Origin: Deltaproteobacteria bacterium HGW-Deltaproteobacteria-19
GTDB taxonomy: Bacteria > Desulfobacterota > Syntrophia > Syntrophales > PHBD01
Assembly (NCBI GenBank): GCA_002841865.1
Contig: PHBD01000011.1
Coordinates: 1-64,000, forward strand
Reading direction: 5' to 3'
DNA length: 64,000 nt
A program made the translations under genes and the position numbers. How positions within the stretch are numbered: the first letter of the stretch is position 1; each line of letters begins with the position of its first letter. Below, piece by piece: positions 7,771 through 15,250 of this stretch. A model generated the notes under the pieces. The model made no database searches. It worked only from the letters and a program-made list of their open reading frames with translations, and was not told the origin of the DNA.

Positions 7771-9275
7771 CGCGCGTTCTCCTTTCTGCTCATCTCCCGC
7801 AGGATCGCCCGCGCCGCCGCGGCCCCCGAGGTGAGGGTCGGCTGGTAACCCGGCATTCCGTACCACGCCCCGGTTCCGTAAAGTCCCTTGACGGGCGGCT
7901 TGGGGTTGCGGAACAGGGTCGAGTCCTTGACGTGCTGCTCGAACCCGTAGGGGCTCCCCCCGGGGTGTCCCAGGTAGCGCATATGGGTGATCGGCGTAGC
8001 GACCTCCATCTCTTCGATGTTCGCCGTGAAGCCCGGGAAGTGCGGCTCGATCCGCCGGAGAATCGTCTCGGCGGAGCGGTACTTCTCGGCGGCGTATTCT
8101 TCAGGCGGCACGCGGAGCCATGGCTCGGCGTACTTCATCGTCACGATGGCCGCCTGGCAGGTCCCCTCCGGCGAGAAATCCGGGTCCGACACGTCATAGC
8201 AGCTAATGATGAGCGGCGGCTCACTCACGTCGAGGGTTCGGCAGAGGGCGAAGTCGCGGTCCATGTCGGTGGAGGTGCAGATGAAGTTGGTCGTCTCCGT
8301 GATGGAGACGTCTCCGGGGGGGCACCGGAGACCCGTGTAAAGCGTGAGAAATGAAGTACCCACCACCGCCCCCCGGACCTCTTTCAGGGCTTCTTTCCGT
8401 TTTTCTCCATCGTCCAGGAGACCGGCGAAGGTGGCCACCGCGGAGGCGTTGGAGACGACGTAGCGGGTGGTGATCTCCTCTCCCCGGTCCGTCACGACGG
8501 CCTGCACGGCGCCGTCCCGTGTGACGATGCGCTCCGCTCCGCAGGAGAAGCGGATCTCACCGCCGGCGTCCAGGACGGCCGCGGCCATCGCATTGGAAAG
8601 GGCCTGTGAGCCGCCCTTGAGATGCCAGGGCTTGAACTCGATATAGGCGAAGAGGAGCGCCGCCAGGTCGCTGAAGGCAAGCAGGCGCGGCGGCAGCCCC
8701 ATGTAGCCCCAGTAGCCGGCGACGGTCAGCTTCAGGTAGGGATCCCGGAAATACTCGTCTATGACACTCTGTGAGTCCCGGAAGGCGTACTGGAAATACA
8801 GGGGGTACTTCTCCGGCGTCACCTCGGGGTCCCGGAGGTAGAAGGCGCTGATGACCTCCTGGAAAAAACGGTAAACCAGATCGAAGAAGCGTTCGATTCC
8901 ACCCTTTTCATCGGGGAACCGCTCCAGGAGGACCCGGATAATGCCGGCCCGGTTTGCCGGCAGGGTCAGGTCCACCTTGTCCGGTACGATGAAGCGGAAC
9001 AGGTTCTCCATCTCCACGAATTCGAGTTTGCTGAGAACCCCCAGGTTCTGCAGGAGTCCCCGGAGGGGGCCCGGGAACTCGGGGCGCCCGAGGCCGGAGA
9101 GTTGATGGAGGGAGACCTCGAATTCGAACCGGCCCCGGCAAAAGCTCGTGGCGCATCCACCGGGTATGTTGTGTCGTTCCAGAACCAGCACCCGGGCTCC
9201 GCCCCGGGCCAGTGCGGCTGCGGCGGCGAGCCCGCCGTTGCCGGCACCGATGACAATGGCCTCATAATCGATCAT
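7767..9275 (-). CDS. Phytoene desaturase/retinol saturase-like FAD oxidoreductase
   Basis: A 502-residue protein with an N-terminal dinucleotide-binding motif (VIGAGNGGLAAAAAL, then LVLERHNIPGGC) typical of the CrtI/CrtISO family. Its C-terminal FAD contact region is LYGTGAWYGMPGYQPTLTSGAAAA. Family members desaturate, saturate or isomerise polyenes. No other carotenoid gene is nearby, so the substrate is unknown. The translationally coupled [2Fe-2S] reductase downstream suggests a dedicated electron donor or acceptor, in which case the reaction may be a double-bond reduction. Confidence 0.8.
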   Translation of the reverse strand: MIDYEAIVIGAGNGGLAAAAALARGGARVLVLERHNIPGGCATSFCRGRFEFEVSLHQLSGLGRPEFPGPLRGLLQNLGVLSKLEFVEMENLFRFIVPDKVDLTLPANRAGIIRVLLERFPDEKGGIERFFDLVYRFFQEVISAFYLRDPEVTPEKYPLYFQYAFRDSQSVIDEYFRDPYLKLTVAGYWGYMGLPPRLLAFSDLAALLFAYIEFKPWHLKGGSQALSNAMAAAVLDAGGEIRFSCGAERIVTRDGAVQAVVTDRGEEITTRYVVSNASAVATFAGLLDDGEKRKEALKEVRGAVVGTSFLTLYTGLRCPPGDVSITETTNFICTSTDMDRDFALCRTLDVSEPPLIISCYDVSDPDFSPEGTCQAAIVTMKYAEPWLRVPPEEYAAEKYRSAETILRRIEPHFPGFTANIEEMEVATPITHMRYLGHPGGSPYGFEQHVKDSTLFRNPKPPVKGLYGTGAWYGMPGYQPTLTSGAAAARAILREMSRKENAR

Positions 9276-9303
9276 CCGTTACTCCTTTCTTCCCGATGCC
9301 TTT

Positions 9304-12273
9304 TCATTTCAGGCGGAAATCCACCCGGCTGTTTTTCAGTTTTTCCTTCTTCTGCGGGGTCAGGGACTTCGGCTCCACGATGAACACCCGGTCCGGCGTC
9401 ACATCTCCGGACTTCAGGAGAACGTCCCGAACCCGGAGGGCCCGCTGGGATGCCAGGAGCCGGAGGTCCTCGTCCCGGACCTCGATGTTGGTCAGCATCA
9501 GCTTTTCCATCTCCGCCGGCGGGAGGCTCTTGGCCATGCCGATGATGTTCCGCGGTTTCGGGAATTTCTCGGCGCTGTAGGCCATCTTGAGGTAACGGTC
9601 CCGCTCCCCGGGTTCGATTTTCACATCGTCCACGGGCACTGCGGCGGCGCCCTTTTTCAAGGTCTCGTTCAGCTTCTGTACCTTGATCTTCCGCTGGAAC
9701 AGGGTTGTCCGGAGACCTTCCCGGTCTTTCTCCCTGTCCACGAACCCCTCGATGTCGAGTTTCAGGGCCGGCCGTTCCTGCAGCGCCTTCCCGAGCGTCG
9801 CCAACTTCTTGATGTTCGCCTCGCCGACGGCGATGCCCCCGGCATCGAACTCCACGTAGCTCATCTCCTCCCCGCCGCCCATCAGGGATCCCAGGAGGGC
9901 GAAGGGCGCCGTGGCCGCCTTGGTGAGGATGTTCACCAGGACCTGGACGATGATGCGCCAGACGCTGAATTTCGGGTCGTCGAGGGTTCCCGCCACGGGA
10001 ATGTCGAGCTTGATCTGGCCGTGGCGGTCCTTCAGGAGGGAGATGGCCAGGGAGACAGGGAGCTTCGTGGCCTGGGGACTCTCGACTTTTTCCCCCAGGG
10101 TGAGCTGGTCGATAAAAACGACGTTCTGCGATTCCAGCTTCCGCTTGGCAATCAGGTATTTCAGGTCGAATGAGAGTTTACCCTTCTCGATGGCGTAGCC
10201 CGCATATTTGCCCGAGTAGGGTGTTACCGGGCTCAGGTCCATGTCCTTGAAGGACATCTTCAGGTCCACGAAAAGATCCTTGCTCAGGGGATTGATCTTG
10301 CCGGTGATCTCCAGGGGGGCGTACCCGTCGAGCCGGCCTTTCAGGTCCACGTCCGCCTGGATTGCCTCCCGGGAGGACATCCTGCCGATGCGCCCCCCGA
10401 TTTCCACCAGCCGTCCGGAGAAGGTGGGCTTGATGTGGCGGTCCAGGAAATCGATCTCGCCGCCCTGGAGAGTGATGGCGTCGATGGTGATATCAGGCCC
10501 CGCCTTCGGTTTCTCCTTCCCGTCTTTCGCCGGCTCTTTCGGCGGCGCTTGCGGCCCGGCCGCTTCGTCTTTCGCCGACGGCTTCCCCGCTTCTTCTTTC
10601 TTCTCAGAAGCAATTTTCTGGACGTTCAGGGTGGCGTCGGGATAGACCATGACCCGGCTGTAGAAGTCCGTCAGCGCCACCTGCCGGATTTGCACCTTCA
10701 GGGGGGACACATTGACATCGAGGTCGTTCAGGTACAGGGACTTCCATTTCAGGAAATCCGCCGCCTGGACCTTGTCGATGGAGGCGAACCGGGTGATCAT
10801 GAGACGCCCTGCGTACCGGATCTTGGGGGTCTTCTCCGCGAGGGAGACCGTCAGGGATCCCCGGGTGCCGATCTTGCCCCCCGTCACGTGGAGATTGACC
10901 GCCTCCATCCAGTAGGGCTGGAAACCCGGCAGGTCGATGCCCTTCGCGTCAATGGCCAGTTTCGTCGAGACCGGCGTGATGGTGAACGGCCCCTTCAGGG
11001 AGAGTGTGCCCCCCTTCGGGAAACCGATGGAGAGATCGATGGTTCCCTCCTTCCCGGCGGCGGTGGAGAGGCTGCGCCCCTCCAGGCGGATGTCCCGGAG
11101 CGGCAGCGAGAAAGGCTGCGGGGTCGTTTCGTCCCGGAAGAAGACGGTTCCTTTTTCGAGGAGCAACTCGTCGATGTCGACGACCGGGCCAGCCTTGTCC
11201 GGAGTCGGAGCGGTCTTCGCTGCAGGCAGGCCCTTCTTTTCCTCCGCTTTCTTCTCGTCTTTCGCTTTTTCCGGAGCGAGGGTCAGGAGGTTGATCTCCC
11301 CCGCCGCGTTCCGGCGGACGTTCACCTCCGGTTCCTTCAGGACCACTTTCGCCAGGTGAATTTTCCCGAGCAGAGGCTCCACGGCGGCTATGTCCACGGT
11401 GAGGGCCGGGAAGCGGATCAGCCGCGCCTTGCGCAGATCCTCCAGGACGACGTCACGGAGTCCGGCCATGCCTTTGATGATCAGCGCCGGCGTCTTGCTC
11501 CTTTCCTGGCGATACGTGAGGGTGGAGTCGACGTCCAGCTTCGCCGAGGGGAGCCGAAAGTTCAGCTTCATCGGTACGTAGGCCAGGTAATGCGGGATGT
11601 CCAGGTCCTTGAACGAAATCCGGAACTCCGTCTCCCGGGAGTCTGCAAAGGGTTTGGTCTCCCCCTTGAGTGTGTAGGGAGTTCCGTTGATCACGGCGGA
11701 AAAGGACGGTTCGACTTTCGTCTCCAGGGCGTAGGCCATGTTCGAGAGGAAGGGGATTGCGGCCTGGATGTTTTCGGCGGTGTGCTTCGTGTCTTTCGGA
11801 TTGTCCAGGAACTCGACGCGGCCGTCGATGACGCGGATGTTGTTGACGGAGAAGAGGAACGGTTTCCCCGGCTCTTTCTTTTCTTCCCCCGGCTTCTTCT
11901 CCAGGAGATCGGAGAAGTTGTAGCTTCCGTCGGCGCTCCGCAGAATCCGGACGGAGGGCTTGACCAGCTTGACCTCGTCGAGGACGAGCGCCCGCTTGGC
12001 CACGGAGAGGATCTGCAGGTTCACGAAGAGTTCCTGGAAGGAGACAAACGATTCAGTGCCGCCCCTCTCCCGGATGCCGAATCCCTGGACGGACAGGGCG
12101 AGGGTGAAGGGATTGAAATGAATCCGCTCCAGGGTCACCTCGCGATGAAGGGATTCGGAGAGCTTTTTCACGAGGACGGACTTCAGGATCGGCGGGACCA
12201 GGAAATACGAGGAAACCATCAGGATGACGAATAACAGACCCAGCGCGACCGTGATCTTTTTGAATCGGCTCAT
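9304..12273 (-). CDS. DUF748/AsmA-like envelope protein
   Basis: A 989-residue protein with one N-terminal membrane helix (residues about 7-28, VALGLLFVILMVSSYFLV). A long repetitive beta-rich periplasmic region follows, with recurring blocks such as ALSVQGFGI, VDIDELLLEKGTVFF and ITLQGGEIDFLDRHI typical of DUF748/AsmA-like proteins. Two Lys/Glu/Pro-rich linkers (near 330-365 and 560-600) split the repeats. The tail with RALRVRDVLL and DRVFIVEP resembles the usual DUF748 C-terminus. AsmA-like proteins are thought to bridge the envelope and affect lipid transport or outer-membrane assembly. The gene is in the same orientation as its neighbours, 28 bases before the flavoprotein gene. Confidence 0.8.
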   Translation of the reverse strand: MSRFKKITVALGLLFVILMVSSYFLVPPILKSVLVKKLSESLHREVTLERIHFNPFTLALSVQGFGIRERGGTESFVSFQELFVNLQILSVAKRALVLDEVKLVKPSVRILRSADGSYNFSDLLEKKPGEEKKEPGKPFLFSVNNIRVIDGRVEFLDNPKDTKHTAENIQAAIPFLSNMAYALETKVEPSFSAVINGTPYTLKGETKPFADSRETEFRISFKDLDIPHYLAYVPMKLNFRLPSAKLDVDSTLTYRQERSKTPALIIKGMAGLRDVVLEDLRKARLIRFPALTVDIAAVEPLLGKIHLAKVVLKEPEVNVRRNAAGEINLLTLAPEKAKDEKKAEEKKGLPAAKTAPTPDKAGPVVDIDELLLEKGTVFFRDETTPQPFSLPLRDIRLEGRSLSTAAGKEGTIDLSIGFPKGGTLSLKGPFTITPVSTKLAIDAKGIDLPGFQPYWMEAVNLHVTGGKIGTRGSLTVSLAEKTPKIRYAGRLMITRFASIDKVQAADFLKWKSLYLNDLDVNVSPLKVQIRQVALTDFYSRVMVYPDATLNVQKIASEKKEEAGKPSAKDEAAGPQAPPKEPAKDGKEKPKAGPDITIDAITLQGGEIDFLDRHIKPTFSGRLVEIGGRIGRMSSREAIQADVDLKGRLDGYAPLEITGKINPLSKDLFVDLKMSFKDMDLSPVTPYSGKYAGYAIEKGKLSFDLKYLIAKRKLESQNVVFIDQLTLGEKVESPQATKLPVSLAISLLKDRHGQIKLDIPVAGTLDDPKFSVWRIIVQVLVNILTKAATAPFALLGSLMGGGEEMSYVEFDAGGIAVGEANIKKLATLGKALQERPALKLDIEGFVDREKDREGLRTTLFQRKIKVQKLNETLKKGAAAVPVDDVKIEPGERDRYLKMAYSAEKFPKPRNIIGMAKSLPPAEMEKLMLTNIEVRDEDLRLLASQRALRVRDVLLKSGDVTPDRVFIVEPKSLTPQKKEKLKNSRVDFRLK

Positions 12274-12351
12274 CGTGTCACCTCCCGTTAAGTGCCCCGG
12301 AGTTCACCGGCATGCGATCCACCGGAGACAAAGCTCCGGCGGCTTTACGGT

Positions 12352-13122
12352 CTATTCCGGCCGGGCGGCCAGGAACGCGGCCCCGATGGCTCCGGTGAGC
12401 TGGGCCTGCGGGGAGACCCGGAGGGGGAGGTCGAGTGCCTTCCCCAGCGCCTGCACGACGCCTGCGTTTTTGGCCACGCCCCCGGTCATCATCACCGGCG
12501 GGACCATCCCGAGCCGCCTGGCCATGGCGGAGACGCGGGAGCCGATGGATTCGTGGATCCCGGCAATGATGTTCTCCCGCTTTTCGCCTCTGGCAATGAG
12601 AGAGATCACCTCCGATTCGGCGAAGACCGTGCAGAGGCTGCTGATCCTGGCCGGGTTTTCCGCCTGCAGGGAGAGGGCGCCGAACAGATCCAGGTCCACT
12701 TCCAGAGCCCGGGCCATGACCTCCAGGAAGCGGCCTGTCCCGGCGGCGCACTTGTCGTTCATGGCGAAGGTCTTCACCCGCCCGTCGGCATCCAGGACGA
12801 TGGCCTTGCTGTCCTGGCCGCCAATGTCCACGACGGAGCGGATCTCCGCATCCAGGTAGCGCGCTCCCGCGGCATGACAGAGAATCTCCGTAACGGCCCG
12901 GCCGGCAAAGGAGACGCTCTTCCGGCCGTAGCCGGTGGCGATGATCCCGCCGACGGCATCCTCTGTCAGTCCGGACTCCTGCAGGATCTCCTCAAAGATC
13001 CGCCGTCCTGCCGCCTCGGCGTTGTAGCCGGTGAAGGCGACCCGCCCCCGGACGAACCGGCCGTCCTCGAGAAGGACCGCCTTGGTACTGATGGAACCGA
13101 CGTCGATGCCTGCTGTCAGCAT
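12352..13122 (-). CDS. 2-hydroxyacyl-CoA dehydratase/benzoyl-CoA reductase-type activase (BadF/HgdC family)
   Basis: A 256-residue ASKHA-fold ATPase. Motifs in order are GIDVGSISTKAVL (phosphate 1), GYGR, VVDIGGQDSK, and KCAAGTGRFLEVMA, whose cysteine with a second Cys ligates the [4Fe-4S] cluster bridging the homodimer. These ATPases inject a high-energy electron into the dehydratase. The length matches HgdC-type activators. It starts 2 bases after the SDR gene and about 0.8 kb downstream of a dehydratase subunit, consistent with a shared operon. Confidence 0.92.
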   Translation of the reverse strand: MLTAGIDVGSISTKAVLLEDGRFVRGRVAFTGYNAEAAGRRIFEEILQESGLTEDAVGGIIATGYGRKSVSFAGRAVTEILCHAAGARYLDAEIRSVVDIGGQDSKAIVLDADGRVKTFAMNDKCAAGTGRFLEVMARALEVDLDLFGALSLQAENPARISSLCTVFAESEVISLIARGEKRENIIAGIHESIGSRVSAMARRLGMVPPVMMTGGVAKNAGVVQALGKALDLPLRVSPQAQLTGAIGAAFLAARPE

Positions 13123-13124
13123 GG

Positions 13125-13889
13125 TCAGACGATCGACGCCCCGCCGTCGACGGCGATGGTCTGGCCCGTGATGAAGTCGGAGCAGCCCGAGCAGAGGAAC
13201 AGGACCGAGTGGACCAGGTCCGACGGTTCGGAGATCCGCCCGGCGGGTGTTTCCCTGATGATCAGCTCGGCCAGTTCCGGTGAGGACCAGAAGAGCTTGC
13301 TGAAATTGGTCTTCACGAGGCCCGGGGCGATGGCGTTGGCCTGGACGTTGAAGGGCGCCAGTTCCGCGCCGAGAACTTTCGTCATCATCTCCAGGGCGGC
13401 CTTGGCGATGCCGTAGACGCTCATGCCCGGCGTGGCCCGGGTGCCTGCCAGCGAGGAGATGCTGACGATCTTGCCCCGCTTTTTCTCCCGCATGATCCTG
13501 CCGGCCCGGCGGGAGCAGAGGAAGGCCCCCGTGAGGTTCCCGTCCATGATCCGCTGCCAGACGGCAAGGTCTGTATCGACCAGGGATGCACTCATCAGGT
13601 TCATCCCCACGTTGTTAATGAGTATGTCAACCGTTCCGAATTTCTCCAGGACGGCATCGAAGAGCCTCTCCACGTCCTGTTCCCGGGATATGTAGGCTTG
13701 TACGGCCAGCAGGTTGTTCCCGCCGTTAAGGATGCCTCGGGCCGAGTCCAGTCCGTCCTGCTTTCGTCCGCAGATGGCCACCTTTGCCCCCTGCTGGAGC
13801 AGGTTGTCCGCGATCTCCAACCCGATTCCCCGGCTGCCGCCGGTGACCACTGCCACCTTGCCGCTCAGGTCATAGGTGATGCCGTTCAT
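13125..13889 (-). CDS. SDR-family oxidoreductase (3-hydroxyacyl-CoA dehydrogenase-like)
   Basis: A 254-residue classical short-chain dehydrogenase. The TGGSRGIG cofactor loop, NNVG, the serine of SISSLAG, YGIAK (catalytic Tyr-Lys) and a C-terminal GQTIAVDGG are all present. The ATG at 13889 is used because AAGGAGG is 6 bases upstream; the in-frame ATG at 13895 directly abuts that site and cannot be served by it. Lying between a dehydratase subunit and the activase, it plausibly interconverts a hydroxyacyl-CoA and ketoacyl-CoA in the same pathway. Confidence 0.88.
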   Translation of the reverse strand: MNGITYDLSGKVAVVTGGSRGIGLEIADNLLQQGAKVAICGRKQDGLDSARGILNGGNNLLAVQAYISREQDVERLFDAVLEKFGTVDILINNVGMNLMSASLVDTDLAVWQRIMDGNLTGAFLCSRRAGRIMREKKRGKIVSISSLAGTRATPGMSVYGIAKAALEMMTKVLGAELAPFNVQANAIAPGLVKTNFSKLFWSSPELAELIIRETPAGRISEPSDLVHSVLFLCSGCSDFITGQTIAVDGGASIV

Positions 13890-13908
13890 TTGCATCCTCC
13901 TTGCAGTA

Positions 13909-15138
13909 TCAATTCTTCCGGTTCCGGATCACTTCCATGAAGGCGTCGATCCGTGTGTCGATCTGGCTCTCCGAGAATGCCCGCTCGTCCACCATGTCCG
14001 CCTCGATCATGAGCGACGGAATGCCCTTTCGTTCTTCCACGATCCGCTGGATATCGTACTGGCCCAGGGAGTAAGGCTTGCAGCTCCGGTTGGAGTGCAG
14101 GACGACGCCGTCGACGCCGTACTTGTCGACCATGGCGGCGACCGTGTCGGCCATCTCGTCGACCCCGATGTTCAGGTAGATGCGGCTGTAGCCCTCGGCC
14201 ATGCTGCCCAGGAAGTCGTTCTCGTCCATGTACTTCAGAGAGCCGCACCAGGCGGAGGTGTACGTGTCCGCCACGAGGCAGGCGCCGTGGGAGGCGAACT
14301 TCTCCGAGAGCCACTTCGTGCGGTACCAGACCGGCAGGTTGTCCCAGAGGAGCCGGTATTTCTCGTTGGGGATGGAGCCGATGCCCTCCGCCGCCCGCTC
14401 CCGCATCTCCGCCAGGAGTTCCCGGTAGTAGTCCACGGCAATCTGGGTTCCCCTGAGGGTCACGATCAGGGCCAGGTGGAAGAAGGCATCGAAGGCGCTG
14501 ATGGGGGCCGGCCGGTTCATGGCCGTGTCCAGGACCTGCTGCCAGGTTCGCTGTCCCTCGACGGAGAGGCGGCCCACCTCCTTCATGCGGTCGAAATCGA
14601 AGGGCCGGCCGCAGGCCTCCGCCAGGAAGGCGGTGTACTCGTCCACCTGCCGGCGGACGTACCGCCGCATGTCGTCGTTGAATTCGGTGTGGCAGAAGGG
14701 GGTATCGAAGATGAACAGGGGGCAGCCGAAATACCTGGCCTGGACCTCGTACCATTTGAGGACGGTGCCGCAGATGTTGTTCCCGCAGATGAGCATGTCC
14801 GGCCGGGGCAGTCCGCCGATGGGGCCGCCGTTGACGGTGGCGCAGGCGATGTCCGACCGGGCGTAGGAGCACAGGTCGCTGGCGTATCCCATGGCCTCCG
14901 CCTTCTCACAGAGGTCGACCCCCATCTTGCTGGCCCCGATCATGGCCCCGTGGTTCTCCGGGTAGACGGGGATGACGTCCATCGCCAGGAGCGGCTCCAC
15001 GGGTCCGCCGCTGGTGATCCAGGCAACCTTCCTGCCCGTCTGGGCCGCCGTCTTGGCCTCGATGTAGTAGGTCGTCATGATGTCCTTCATCTTCTTGACG
15101 GCCTTCACTTTCCGCTTGTCTTCACCGGTCGATGCCAT
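13909..15138 (-). CDS. 2-hydroxyacyl-CoA dehydratase/benzoyl-CoA reductase-type subunit (HgdB/BcrB-like)
   Basis: A 409-residue subunit of the HgdB/FldB/BcrB family. Recognisable segments include WITSGGPVEPLLAMDVIPVYPENH near the N-terminus, SYARSDIACA, LICGNNICGT with cluster-type cysteines, and the C-terminal SNRSCKPYSLGQYDI motif. In this family three cysteines hold a [4Fe-4S] cluster and the two subunits act as a heterodimer fed by the activase. The partner subunit is at 17746-18867, beyond an intervening tex gene. Its ATG follows an AAGGAAAG site. Whether the substrate is a 2-hydroxyacyl-CoA or an aromatic acyl-CoA cannot be told from sequence alone. Confidence 0.87.
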   Translation of the reverse strand: MASTGEDKRKVKAVKKMKDIMTTYYIEAKTAAQTGRKVAWITSGGPVEPLLAMDVIPVYPENHGAMIGASKMGVDLCEKAEAMGYASDLCSYARSDIACATVNGGPIGGLPRPDMLICGNNICGTVLKWYEVQARYFGCPLFIFDTPFCHTEFNDDMRRYVRRQVDEYTAFLAEACGRPFDFDRMKEVGRLSVEGQRTWQQVLDTAMNRPAPISAFDAFFHLALIVTLRGTQIAVDYYRELLAEMRERAAEGIGSIPNEKYRLLWDNLPVWYRTKWLSEKFASHGACLVADTYTSAWCGSLKYMDENDFLGSMAEGYSRIYLNIGVDEMADTVAAMVDKYGVDGVVLHSNRSCKPYSLGQYDIQRIVEERKGIPSLMIEADMVDERAFSESQIDTRIDAFMEVIRNRKN

Positions 15139-15196
15139 GATTCTTTCCTTGCCCCGTTGTGCTGAAATCTCGGGAGTTGCAGATTATCCAAACCAT

Positions 15197-15233
15197 GGTT
15201 GAATATCAGCCATGTGGCGGCTGAATTTCAACC
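15197..15233. repeat. Nested inverted repeat between tex and the dehydratase gene
   Basis: GGTTGAA (15197-15203) pairs with TTCAACC (15227-15233), and inside it TCAGCC (15206-15211) pairs with GGCTGA (15219-15224). Only small A/T bulges interrupt the two arms. On the minus strand the T-rich run lies before, not after, the hairpin, so it is not a canonical terminator for tex. An operator for the downstream dehydratase gene or an RNA processing hairpin are alternatives. Confidence 0.4.
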
Positions 15234-15250
15234 CTAAAAAAATCTCACGT

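Noticed and set aside
10435-12234. A 599-codon open frame on the plus strand
   Set aside because: Antisense shadow of the DUF748 gene; composition is Arg/Asp/Val-rich with no motif.
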